A stretch of 64,000 nt of DNA from the NCBI GenBank assembly GCA_030268105.1, contig BSDZ01000094.1:5552501-5616500 (forward strand). The letters are read 5' to 3'. Positions 11,998 to 23,009 of the stretch are shown piece after piece. The DNA is from Volvox africanus (lineage: Eukaryota > Chlorophyta > Chlorophyceae > Chlamydomonadales > Volvocaceae). Each line of letters begins with the position of its first letter. The stretch's first letter is position 1. The notes under the pieces are model-generated. The model ran no database searches. It was not told where the DNA came from and saw only the letters and a list, made by a program, of their open reading frames with translations. The position numbers were made by a program, and so were the translations under genes.

Positions 11998-14900
11998 ACC
12001 CGGATGCGCATAGCTTCCCTCACCAGGACGTCGCCGTGTTGCTCGCTCAACCTGGGAAGCCACTTCCGGGGACACACGAAGGTTTCCCCGCTCGGGAGCA
12101 CTGGCATGTCGTACACGTACGGCGCACAAAACTCGTTCCAACGACCAAACGCCACCTACGATACGAGGTATTCACCAGTACTGCCTCAGGCCGCTATGGT
12201 GCCAGCTGGACTCAGATTAGAGGAAGGTTAGGTTTCTACCATTTGGCCAAAACTGGACCCTGGAACACATGTAAGATTAAGTTTGTAAAAGAGTGGAAAT
12301 GACTAAGAGAAGTACTGGAAAGCTTCATTGCAATGCATCATCGACCGCGTGCCTGTGTTTTGTGGGCCACGTGACTACCCTCTGTCCCCTCCCCCATGTT
12401 CCCTCCGCACCGCTCGCTTCTCGGACCACGCCAAGTGGCGGATCTCGTCCAGTCGGGCGAGCAGATTATCAAAGCTGTCATCCGTACACCTGTACGGGAG
12501 AAACCGAACCGGGGCCTTACGTCCGGACTGTCCATTCCATTGTAGGTATCTGCGCGGCCTCTCCCCCCAACGCATTCCAAAGCCAGAGGGTACTCAGAAC
12601 GACGTAATGTGTCAAACTCTCTTCACTTCCTGAGAAACCTTGAGAGAGAGAAAGAGAACATGACGTACCGAAACGCGCCACTGTACGGTACTAGTTGTGC
12701 CATGCTCTTGTCGCTCTTGCTCCACGACAGCAGGGGAAAGGGGCCCCCGTGGAACCTGAGGGTTTCAACGAGGTGAATGCCGTACTGACGAGATCAACGC
12801 TTTGTAACCGAACCAACAGTCTATCCTACCTACCACGAGCAAACTTCCGTTCGTCCCCGACTGACAAAACTGACGCATCATTTTTCCTGATTGCCCCGTG
12901 AGCCCGTTGCTCGCCTTTCCGGACGACCCCACCGCCACCGCCATCGCACACATGCGCCCACCTCGACATGTATCCAGAAGACTTCCGAACATCCAGACCT
13001 CAAACCCATTTCCCCCCTCACGCACAACAAAGCTGGTAACTATTCCCATGCAAGATTATAAAGGAAAATATGTAACTTGTAAATATTGACAACTCACGTG
13101 ACACGTCGGCTCGATCGATCGGTCCAGTCGAAAATGGGGCTTGAAGCATCATCATCGCCGTTGTACGCGAATTCCAAATCAGGCAACCTGAATTCGGTGG
13201 TGGAAACCACGCGGGAGGTGACAATGGAAGCCCCGGAGATGAGATCAATCAGATCTGCCAATCTGTCTGGTCCGCCCGGACCATTCCATGCCGTACAGTA
13301 CCTGTACATCTTGCTGGTTTCGTACAGCTCCAGCAGGAAGCCCAACAGCTCGGGAGGTCCCAACCGCCAGTCGGGGTGTAAGCTATTCAGGTAGATCTGG
13401 TTTTAGAGGACCAGGAAAAGAGAAAAAGGAGGAATCCCAGGTTGAAGATGACCATTAAGACAAGTTGACGAAAAAGATGGGGAACAGGATCCAATGTACA
13501 GCGCGCGAAGCCGCCTTATTTCACATCGCCATCTGAATACGAGAATTGGAGTGCCCTGTCCCATAGAGGGAAGTACGAAGTGAGGGACGGCACTTCTGCG
13601 CTTATTTGACCCCCAAATCAGGCCTCCAAAAGTGAGGGCTTCAAAAGTGAGGACCCCCTGTAAGGCCCCTAGACGGGCGCCGCAGCAGCGTTGACTGGGC
13701 GATACACGTTCACCAGGGCCTAGCCATTGAGAACGGCCCATCCGTACCAGAGCGCACACACACACTTGAGGGAACGAAGCACCAGCCGCCACGTTAAGGT
13801 GTCGTATTTGCACGTGACCATCCCTCAGGGACCTTGCAAGGAAGTCCTCCAGAACTTAGCAGCTGGCCTCTGCTACCGCTATCTGCTACTGCTTCCGAGT
13901 CATAGTAGGTCTCTCCCCTGACTAAGAGGAGATGACTCGTACGTCCAGAGGAGCCCTAGGTACGGTCGTATTGCGGTACGTGCGTACCTCGCCGTCCTTG
14001 ATCATCATGCGGACCACCTTCACGTTGCATTGGTGCTTTATTTTTTCATCGCATACCTGCATTATCCCCATCAGCATCAGATGGCAGAGAGAGACAAACA
14101 AATGTGGACACACGAGGTACACAACTCACTATGCACAGCTCAAAATCAATCGACTCTTGATGACCTCACACCAAGTGCAAATTTGACGGACTTTTCGTCT
14201 GCTGATTGTACCACAGAGAAACCAGTTGGCTCACGCGCATGGGGAGGAGCCCATACCACATTAGGCAAAAGGGAGGATACCACTAGGATCCAAAGGATGC
14301 AGGGGGTTGGGACCAAAGAATTTCCAAGCTTGTTGACATGTCCCCAACAGCCCCACACTATTTACAAACCTGACACGGCTTATACACTGAAAACCTCCGG
14401 ATGGGAAAAAACCTTGGCGGCCAAGTTTACCTCCCATCCCATATCTCACTCACCCCACAGAACCACGAAATCGTTACCCAATCGGGAGGGGGAACAGAGC
14501 AGGTGATCATCCATCCACCCCAGCTTCCCTGGCCATCTTCGATCAGGCAGTGTGGGCAGCGCTCGCTGAAACGGCTGCTCTCCCTTTCTAGCCTACCTGC
14601 CATATCTGGAGTCCTACCCATGGATCCGCTGCCTTCCCGGTTTCCCCTTCCCGGTTCCCCCTTCCCCCTTTCCCTCCTTTTCGCTATGCCACAAATATAT
14701 CGTTATCGCATGAGCCCCGACCCCACAAGCATGCCAGCATCAGGCTACCATGCCACCGTCCACCACCCACAAGCGATATATTTCGGATCATATTGTCCGT
14801 GATGCCACCAGCTTCATCTAGCCAGGCCACATCATTTTTTATTCTGCATGAATTCGACCAGCGATACAGGAAACAAGGAGTAAGCACTTGGATGTTGGCC

Positions 14901-15250
14901 GTACAGGATTTGGGCTGGTGGGGCCATGAGGGGGCCACATAGTGGCCGAGTGAAATCGCGTAAATCGACTATTTGCTGCCAAGACATATGCTGAGAGCTC
15001 GGGTGAGCTTCCAAGACGTTTTCCATTGCCCCGGGAGCACTCAGCCTGTCGTCAGTACTACACGACGATTGCCACTCTGCTCCCAACGGAAGGGTCTCCA
15101 TAGCCTAATCAATGTATCTCACCTCTCTAACAGAGACGGATGGAGGTCGCAGTCCCCCATACAGGTCCCCGAAGCACCAGCATCCTGCGCGACCGCTGCT
15201 ACCAACGCAAACAACACTAGAGCAAGAGATTTGGGTGCCAATCGTTGCAT
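9341..15250 (-). CDS. GT90 family glycosyltransferase (CAP10/POGLUT-like), 14 exons, 483 aa
   Basis: Exons (high to low): 15123-15250, 14771-14843, 13988-14056, 13302-13396, 13098-13187, 12669-12755, 12411-12489, 12024-12155, 11551-11627, 11022-11100, 10662-10757, 10237-10379, 9813-9932, 9341-9524. All introns are GT..AG, every phase matches, and the total is 1,452 nt. The protein begins with a signal peptide or anchor (MQRLAPKSLALVLFALVAAV). CAP10-type blocks follow in order: GGIT near residue 56, MMIKDGEIYLNSLHP near 86, LPDLEFAYNGDDD near 123, PLLSWSKSD near 159, AFRC..D with W..K...A near 180-208, HQNAYKYLVSTDGW near 272-285, LLLGSTIIK near 295-303, and FYYDALRPDEHYV near 310-322. Family members transfer glucose or xylose to Ser/Thr of secreted proteins or build glycans in the ER/Golgi; the family is large in volvocine algae. 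Donor and acceptor sugars cannot be read from sequence. Start: first ATG, giving the signal peptide. The stop could instead be skipped by a donor (GTAAGA) that overlaps it. Confidence 0.88.
10825..10909. repeat. (CT)n followed by (AC)n microsatellite in a GT90 intron
   Basis: About 29 CT units (10825-10883) run directly into about 13 AC units (10884-10909). The block lies in the intron between the exons at 11022-11100 and 10662-10757. The transcript would carry (GU)n and (GA)n. The repeat is likely polymorphic. Confidence 0.9.
11930..11994. repeat. (CT)n microsatellite in a second GT90 intron
   Basis: About 32 CT units lie in the intron between the exons at 12024-12155 and 11551-11627, roughly 30 bp from the donor of the preceding exon. 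On the transcript this is a long GA tract. Confidence 0.9.
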
Positions 15251-15593
15251 CTTGACGAGATCTGATCAGTTATTGTTGAAACCCCATTAATGGTCTCTTA
15301 AGCCAGGTCAACCGTTGCTGGCCCATGCGGATAGAAAAAACAGTTTTACCGCAAAAATACTCCGTTCCCTATTAACTAAATTTAAAGTTGTTTGAAAGTT
15401 TTGGCTATGGATTGTGAATGATCAAAAGAAACATCAGCCGAATGTTGAAACCATATTCCGGTAATAAAGTGAGCTGCATGACAATTCCATTTCCTTATGT
15501 TGTTGAACTTGAACAAAATATACTGAAAAGATAAACATTGTATATTATTACAGTAAATGACCTCCCTGTGCACCAAGACCTTATCGCGGTTCG

Positions 15594-16325
15594 CTGCATC
15601 TGCAGCTAGGTCTCCCGGTCAAGTTTCGGGCTCTACGTGGGACTATACAATATGTGGGATCCCACGTATCGTGGGTTTTACAAACTAAAATGATCTTACC
15701 AGAAGTCAAAAACCTGACCTAATATAATTTTCGGTATACTAGTATACGTAGGACACCATTATACGTTGGACACAACGTACACTGACATCAACGCAAAGCC
15801 ACCAAAGGCATTGCGAGTCAATGCTTCATTCCACGCTTGCTCCATTGCGCAGCATTCTGGCTGACGCTCTGTTATACCATAATGAATATAAGATTTTAGA
15901 AATGCATACAAAGATATAATGGTGTGAGTGTCCTTGCATAGCATTGCACAGCGATCGCAACCTTTGCATGGTAAAAACTATTCGCAGGACATTGCACGCG
16001 CCATTTCAGCTACGAAAGACTTAGGAAACGGTAAAAAATGATATCAGCAAGTACTCAGAGCCCCGCGCAACCTTTCTATCACACACATGACTTGCCCCGC
16101 CCAGGACAGGAAAATCGACTCCCCGGAAACACACCAGAACAACGACATTCAGTAGCCATAGCGTATTGACGAACAGGCACGCCCAGAGGGGAGACTATAC
16201 ACCTCATCCCCGGATAGATGGTCTTACCATGACAAGGATGCTTGGCCAAAAATCACACAAGAAGGTTGTTGGGGGCCGAAGAAAATTATGTCTGCTCTCT
16301 CCTCACTCATTTCCTCCTTTACTCC
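15594..16325 (+). mobile_element. Left arm of an inverted-repeat element
   Basis: This segment matches, in reverse complement and with moderate divergence, the segment at 20605-21845. Shared landmarks include the TGCAGCTA..TCCCGGTCAAG end (15600 against 21838), the CCATTGCGCAGCATT block (about 15842 against 21060), TTTTTAC/GTAAAAA near a GCATGG block, GACTTGCCCCGCCCAGGACAG (about 16090 against 20820), and AAGAAAATTATG (about 16278 against 20636). It runs directly into a CCTCC-type satellite. It encodes no recognisable protein, so I regard it as a non-autonomous repeat of unknown class. Confidence 0.7.
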
Positions 16326-17085
16326 GTTCCTCCGTCCATCCCTCCCTCCCTCAATTCCTCCGTCCCTCCCTCCCTCAATCCCTACCTATATCCCTTTCCC
16401 CCTTCCCTCCGTCCCTCTCTCCCTTCCCCCCTTCGTCCGTCCGTACCTTCCTCCCCCATCATCCATTCGTCAGTCCCTCCCTCCTCCCTCCCAACCCTCC
16501 GTCCGTCCCGCCCTCCCTCCCTCCCTTCCCCCTCGTCCATCCGTCCCTCCCTCCCCCCTCCATCATACCCGCCGTCCGTCCCTCCCCCCTCGGCCGTCCG
16601 TCTGACCCTCCCCGCCCCGTCCGTCCCTCCGTCCCTCCCTCCGTCCCTTCCCCCTCGTCTGTCCGTCTGACCCTCCCCGCCCCGTCCGTCCCTCCGTCCG
16701 TTCCGCCCTCCCACCTGCCCCGTCCGTCCGTCACCCCCTCGTCCGTCCGTACGCCCCTCCCTCCCCTCCGTCCGTCCTGCCCTCCCTTCGGCCCCAACCG
16801 TCCCTTCGTCCCTTCGTCCCTCCGTTCCTCCCACTATCCCTCCTCCTTCATCCGTCCGTGCGTCCCCACCGGCCCCGTCCGTCGGTCCGTTCCTCCCTCC
16901 GTCCTTTTCCCCTCTCCTTTCGTTCCGCCCTCCCTTTTCCCCCATCCGTCCGTCCCCCCCTCCCTTCGTACCAACCCCTCCGTTCATCCCGCCCTTCCTC
17001 CTTTCCTGCCCGTCTGTCCCTCCATTCCTCCGTTCCCCCCTCCCTCCCTTCCCCTTTGTCTGTCCGTCCCTCCCTCCCTCCTTAA
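16310..17085 (+). repeat. CCCTCCGTCCCT-type satellite, left copy
   Basis: A long imperfect array of CCTCC, CGTCC and CCTTCC words spans about 770 bp. It reads as an uninterrupted Pro/Ser-rich frame on the plus strand and an Arg/Gly-rich frame on the minus strand, both artefacts of composition. It follows the left arm of the inverted-repeat element exactly as the right-hand array follows the right arm. Confidence 0.85.
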
Positions 17086-17204
17086 AAACGGATGAGTTGG
17101 TTTGCTTAATTTGCACTGTTGTCTTAGGTTGTGTTGAAGGCTCCCGCCGTGCCATAGCCGAAGGCTAGTTGTGACTATTGTGAGTCAGGTAGTTTGCAAT
17201 ATAT

Positions 17205-17725
17205 GGCCGAATGCCTCCCTCCTTTCCTCCATCTCTTCCTCCCTTCCCCCCTTCCTCTCCCACTGCCTCTTTGCCCCCATCCCACCGTTCCTCCCTCCCT
17301 CCCTTTTCCCTTCCCCATCCTCCCTCTGACCCTCTTTCTCCCCCGTCCCTCCCTTCTTCTGTCCCTACCTCGGTCCCTTGGTCCCTCGGTCCCTCCCTTC
17401 ATCCCTCGGTCCCTCCCTTCACTCCTTCCTCCGTCCGTCATTTCCTCCATCTTCCCTTAAACCACGGATTACCGCCACTCTTGCCCCAACGGGTAGAGGG
17501 CCCCATCCAGAAGGGAGGGACGGAGGGATGGACAGATGGGGGAAGGGGCCGGACGGAGGGGGGAAAGGGAGGGACGGTGGGACGAAGGAATAGTGGGAGA
17601 GGGAGGGAGAGGCGAATGAAGGAAAGGAGGTTAGGAGAGATGGAGGAACGTAGGGAGGGAGGGAGGTAAGTAAAGAGGGAAGGGGGAATGACGGGAGGAC
17701 AGAGGGAGGGACGGAGGGACGGGCG
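17205..17725. repeat. Satellite pair facing each other around a short unique core
   Basis: A CCTCC array (about 17205-17455) is followed by a unique core with TTAAACCACGGATTACC and ACGGGTAGAGGG (about 17456-17510), then by a GGGAGGGACGG array (about 17511-17725). The same core with GGAGG on its right occurs in the same orientation at about 20192-20240. This looks like an internal piece of the same repeat family as the flanking arms. Confidence 0.7.
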
Positions 17726-18479
17726 AGTGGTGGGCTGGCGCCCACTATAATTGTAACAGCCTACCTGGGCATTTAGGAGAGAAACTACTAGAACCCGAAT
17801 GGAGGTGTTGATAAAAACCGGGGTCTTCCCTTGGGGATAAAGAGACACTTGCAGTACGACAAGGCGCAGATTGTAGTGGATTCCTCTAGACGATTATCGA
17901 TGGAGATCTGGCCGTATACGGACATCCGTGTACGGGATATTGCAGCCATAACCGTATCCATGTACTGTATGTACGTACTGATGTACGGGATGTAATATGT
18001 ACAGCTGTACCACCTGTACCGCCTTTATGATATTTAGTATGTTGAGGATAGAATGTCTTCAGGAATATTATCAAGTATTGACATAGTCTGTAACAATATT
18101 TGTCTTCAGATTCTGATATCTATCTCCCCCCTCCTGTTCCTCCCTCCCCCATCTCTTCTCGCCCCTTTCCTCTCCCCCCTCTTCCGTTCCTTCCTCTCCC
18201 CTCTATTATGCAGCGTGTGCCAACGTGGCACGTTCTAGAGAGGAATACGGCTTCTTGGGAACTACTGACCAGATGGATTCAGCAACGAATCAATTGCCTG
18301 AATGCTGCCCATTCAATGCACCTATGAATGTGTTTTGGAAGAGGTTTCCTCTCGGACTGCGGACTGCACAATTATTTAAGCTCAGCAATTCTTTGATGCA
18401 CTACTTGGTCACTTTGGTGGCAAACTGGTTATACATAGAGTTTATCATTCCACGGCTGATTAGGAAGAGCTGAGAGGGC

Positions 18480-19500
18480 TTGTCCGAGCGCTGCTTCCGC
18501 GCTGTCACCGCCACCGCTGCCATGACCGCCCGCGATGACAGCACGGTTGGCCCCCTTGGGGGGGGAAGGTGGCTCCTGGGGCCCAGAGCGAGCATCCCGA
18601 CCAGCGCTTGTAGACACGCCTCGCCATCCACCTTCGGAGAGCACGGGAGAGACGGATCTGCCCGAGGAAGGGGCGCGGCTACCGGGGATGCCAGCTCCGG
18701 GCAGCTCCCCGCAGCCCCGAGAGGAAAAGGCGCGCCGGCGGGCCGTCCAGGCGTGGGCTGGGCGAGGCCTCCGTGTCGGAGCCAGGGCGCCGAAAAGAGA
18801 TGGATCGCCCCGAGGATGTTGGGGCTCCGGTCGATGCCGTCCCGTGGGGAGTGTAGCGGCCGGCTTCCAGACGGGCCCCAGCGGCTAGGGTGTTGCTGCG
18901 CCAATGTCCTTGTGTGGGACGCCACTGTTGTGGGTCCGTGGGTGACGGACGGCTCACGCTCCATGCGTGGGGAGCCGAAACCGTCCTCACTCGTCCGCGC
19001 AGATGTCGGTCTCGTGTCCATGCGCAGGGAACTTCGTTACTGGGTGTTGAAGAAAAGAATTCCTCGGGATGATGACCCAAGGGTAGCGACACTATAGAGG
19101 CGCGCTTGCCGTCGTGGTGATGAGACTGGCCAAGTCCCTTGATATCGGAAGCACCCAGAGGCGTCGCACACTCCTACCGTCGCGGTGTAGATGCTGTCTG
19201 AAGAAATGAGGCGGAATGTGTAGATCTGCAGCTCCACACAAACGCCTGAAGCCTGAGCCCGTTCGCGTGAGGACACGATGGCTTGGCTTCGCCTGGTAGT
19301 GGGTGTATGTGAGGCTGGCGCAGCAGTGCACTAGCTGTAGCTCGGGCAACTACACTAGACACTGGCCTCACAGCCCGGACCTGAGGTGAGACTGTGCTGC
19401 CTGTTCCTAGCTCTGTCGGTGATGGGGTGTAGCGCCGTGAAGTCACCTACTCCTCCAAATTCCGTCGCGGTGTTCTATTGGCAGCTAATCAGGGTGATCA
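18480..19500. other. GC-rich island inside the repeat block, no recognised gene
   Basis: About 1 kb is clearly more GC-rich than its flanks. Over 18401-19100 both strands stay open for about 200 codons, which is expected by chance at this composition. Neither translation shows a reverse transcriptase, integrase, transposase, gag zinc knuckle or other motif. It could be part of a mobile element or a decayed gene; I cannot tell which. The flanks 17726-18479 and 19501-20160 show nothing I can support. Confidence 0.35.
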
Positions 19501-20164
19501 GTCCTGATAGCGCCTTTATTAGGCTGATCTATTGGCGGCCTGGGCAGATGCGCGGAATGTGAACTACTGTAAGAGTCTGTATAATATTGTTACAATGGCT
19601 CAATTCCGAACAGTCTACATCGACCAGGCAAAGTGCTTCCAACGGGAAGTCTTCGCCTTAGGTAACAGCAAGAGATCACCGTACGGCTCTTGGATCCAAC
19701 AACGACCAACTGTCATTCACGCGAATCAGCAGCTGTCGGAACTGTCGTTTCCTAACCGCTCTTTTACCAGAATTGCCACGCCGTCAACGGTGCATGACAG
19801 GCTGATGGTTGGTGGTGGGAGAGGAAGGGGACAAAAAGGGCTGTGCAAGGCTGAAGTCAGAGGCAACTAACACCAGTTGCCTCGGATTGATGAAGGGGGT
19901 TCATTGAACAAATTTACGGGTCTTTAGCTTTCAGCTTCACGTAGTCAATTTCAAGTGCAGTGCTACCAGCACCTGTTTGATGGTAATTTGCCGCCTGCAA
20001 CATACAAAGGATGAAGCAGCCAGGCAAACACCTCCTAAGCAATCCAAGTTCAAAACGGATTTTCTGTCTATCATCAATCATAGTTCAGCGTTTATCCATC
20101 TCCTTTCCATTGGGCCACCCAAGCAGGTTGGTTTGCTGGGGTAAATTCAGGCCGGTAAGCCCTG

Positions 20165-20604
20165 CCCATTATTCCCTCCCTCCCTCCCTTCCTCCCTTTA
20201 ACCACGAGTTACCACCACCTTGTGTGGAAACGGGTAGAGGGAGGGAAGAATGACGAATGGAGGAAGGAATGAAGGAAGAGACCGAGGGGCTGAGGGGAGA
20301 AAGGTAGGGACGGAGGGGGGGAGACGGGGATAAAGAGGAAGGAGGGAGGGAGGAACGGTAGGAGGGGGGAGGGACGGAGGGAGAGGAGGGGAGGGAGGGA
20401 GGGACGGAGGGAGGGAAGGACGGAGGGAGGGACGGAGGGAGGGAGGGATGAACGAATGGGGTGGGAGGGACGGATAGATGGAGGGGGGAAAGGGGATGAA
20501 GGGATGGGGAAAGGGACACTTGGAGGGGGAGGGGTGGAGGATGGGAGGGAGGGCTGAATGTAAGGAGGTTGGGAGGGACAGATGGAGGTCGGTAGGGAGA
20601 AACG
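20165..20604 (-). repeat. GGGAGGGACGG-type satellite, right copy
   Basis: A short CCTCC run and the unique core (TTTAACCACGAGTTACC .. ACGGGTAGAGG) at about 20165-20240 lead into about 360 bp of GGAGG/GACGG words. This mirrors the left array and directly joins the right arm. Confidence 0.8.
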
Positions 20605-21845
20605 GAGGAAATTAGTGAGCAGGCATAATTTTCTTCAGCCCTCGACAACTTTGCTGTGCAGGCCAAGCATCCTTGTCATGGTAAGACCATCTGTCCGGGG
20701 ATGAGGTGCATTGTCTCCCCTCTGGGCCAAGCCTATTTTCCAATACACCATGGCAACTACATGTCCTTGTTCAGGTGTGTTTTGGGGGAGTAGATTTTCC
20801 TGTCCTGGGCGGGGCAAGTCATGTGTGTGATAGAAAGGTTGCGGCGTGGGCTTGAGTACCTGCTGCAATCACGTTATAACGTTTTCGATAGCTGAAATGG
20901 CGTGTGCAATGTCCGGCGGATAGTTTTTATCATGCAAAGGTTGTGATCGCTGTGCAATGCAATGCAAAAGGGCACTCATACCATTACATCTTTATATGCA
21001 CTTATCTAATATATATTCTTATATTCATTATCAGTGTAACAGAGTGTAAGCCACAATGCTGCGCAATGGAATGACGCAATATGAAGTCAACATTCCGCCT
21101 CTCAAGGCCATTCCCTAAGGATCCGAGCTAGTGACCTCAAAGACGACAGATCGAATCTGGGTCGGGGCAAAAGTGGCGTAGGGAGAATGCAGCTTGGACA
21201 GCCCGATTCTACGGAGTTGGGTCCGAGTCCGCCCCCGGCGATTGAGAGGGTTAAATGCATAACCCGTGAAGTGCGCATCTGAGGCCCGTAACTGGGCTGA
21301 TGGTGCGGGGTGGTTTGACACCCACATAAATGCCAGTATAGATCCGAAGGGGCTGGCACATGGATAGGGGCCGTAGAGAGCAAGGAAACTCTGCGTAACC
21401 AAAAAACAGGTGATCTCTAGCGGCCTCAGATGAAGACGCTGAGGTACGCGTGCCCACTCGGTTAAAATCCCGGAGATCCCCATAATACACGCCAGCCCGC
21501 AAGGGCGGAGTAACCATAATAATTATAATCATGAAGTCAACATCACACTATGAAGTGTCTAATATATGATTGTAGTATCCTGGGGTATGTAAGGCTAATA
21601 TCCAGGATCATCAAAAAACTGGACATCTTCTGATCGGGCCCAGACAGTTTAGCGGATATAAGCACAGAGATACAATAATGGTTGTGTCTTACGTGTAATG
21701 GTATACCAAAAGTTATGTGAGATCAGGTTTGTGACGTCTGGTAAGATCATTTTAGTTTGTGACGCCCACAATACGTGCATCCCACATATCATATAATCCC
21801 ACGTAGAGCCCAACACTTGACCGGGGGACGTAGCTGCAGATGCAT
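20605..21845 (-). mobile_element. Right arm of the inverted-repeat element, interrupted by an insertion
   Basis: This is the reverse-complement partner of 15594-16325. Homology is continuous from AAGAAAATTATG next to the satellite out to the TGCAGCTA end near 21838, except for a 450-bp interruption at 21081-21543 that the left arm lacks. With the satellites, the two arms form a mirrored structure of about 6.2 kb. Confidence 0.7.
21081..21543 (+). mobile_element. SINE-like retroelement insertion with 13-bp target-site duplication
   Basis: ATGAAGTCAACAT occurs at 21081-21093 and again at 21531-21543, flanking a 437-bp insert that is absent from the homologous left arm. The insert ends in an A/T-rich tail (ATAATAATTATAATC). 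Near its start it carries a perfect Pol III B-box match (GATCGAATC, 21149-21157; consensus GWTCRANNC), with a weak A-box-like GAGCTAGTGACC at 21125-21136. A target duplication, A/T tail and tRNA-like head are the hallmarks of a SINE; a 5'-truncated LINE is the main alternative. No coding capacity is seen. Confidence 0.6.
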
Positions 21846-21992
21846 GGAACAAAACTACTACATTCAAATTTGTTCTCAGCGGCAAGTGTGGAATCAAGTC
21901 AGATCGGTTATTCATTCTGCAAACTGGAATAAGCTTGCCACGACATTCGTGGGAACCCCAGATTGTTGTGATACACCACGGCTGGGACAAAG

Positions 21993-23009
21993 TCATATAG
22001 AATTGTGCTTAAAAATCTTGAGGCTGAACCAATGAAGGAAGGCCTGCAGGAAGGGACCATCGGCAAGATCAACGGCTTGGAAACTGGCTGGTGAAGGGAC
22101 TCTGTGCACATTCATGGTTGATGCATCTGGTAAATGGTCTTTTAGCTCACAGCAAAAATTATACAACGTATTCCGGAGTTACTCAGGCAAGGTACGCAGA
22201 TCATTGCAGCTGGCATTGAGGGGCAGAGGTCGACAGAGAACATGTCCGCACTTACCGCTATCGCAGTCCCATGCAATGTGAATTCTATATGGAAGAGCAG
22301 CTGCCTACAAGCAGGGTGTGCACCAGAGGTGAAATCGTGCAAGCAGCATCCCCCCGCATGCATATACTGGCGGGAGCTTCTAAGCTTAACGGCCTGATAG
22401 TTGGGTGTGCCAACCATGGTCGGTCCTGGCGTTATTCAAGCAATGCTCGGCATGCTCACAGTTGGTAGTCGACTTGACACAATGTCTGGTTTGAGGCCTA
22501 CTTGCTTTGGTAAATATATATCTTGAGTTGCTCTCACTGTGCCGTGCATCACAACATATACATCATATATGCCACACCGGAAGCATCTTCTCCAGAAGTG
22601 CTGTTCCCATACCACTCAGACCTTCGCTCCTCCGTCATCCCGCAACTCACGAGTGCTTCCGAATCGCCAGGAGGAATGGCGGGAGGGATGAGGGAGGAAG
22701 CCATGTTGCAGCCTGCGCTAGAAAACCACCAATTTCCAGGACAGATGGGCGCCCAGGTATTATTTGTAGGTCCAGCCGCAACAGCGGGAGCAAAGCAAGA
22801 AGGAACCGACCTGCGAACCATGCTGACGATCTCAGTCATTCCCAGTCCTCTAAGATAGTAGTTTGTGGTATCGTAACACAAAACAGGCAGCTTTCCCTAT
22901 GGACGCTTATTACATGACAGCACTTCATAGCAAAGTGCTTTAACCCCCCGTCTTCACTCACGGCGTGCGCGACATGCATCATCACGAGCGTTAGAGCCGC
23001 GATGAGCAT
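21993..23009 (-). CDS. Possible small secreted protein, multi-exon (weak model)
   Basis: An ATG at 23009 opens a short hydrophobic signal-like peptide (MLIAALTLVMMHVAHA) that ends at a consensus GTGAGT donor (exon 22962-23009). Further minus-strand exon-like pieces lie at about 22651-22810 (with NNTWAPICPGNWWF), 22256-22304 (AALPYRIHIAWDCDS), 22151-22209 (AMICVPCLSNSGIRC) and 21993-22043 (ending in a stop). The last four join in phase with good splice sites. The first junction does not: the best acceptor before the second exon needs phase 2, while the signal exon ends in phase 0. The product would be about 110 aa and Cys-containing. I recognise no family. An exon may be missing, or the model may be wrong. 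Confidence 0.28.

Noticed and set aside
16166..17155. Frames of up to 309 codons rich in Pro and Ser (plus) or Arg and Gly (minus), superficially like a hydroxyproline-rich wall protein
   Set aside because: They are translations of the CCCTCCGTCC satellite. There is no signal peptide, and the repeat occurs in inverted copies elsewhere in the island.
18401..19097. Frames of about 205 codons on both strands
   Set aside because: Both strands are open over the same GC-rich stretch, as chance predicts, and neither shows a transposon or cellular motif.
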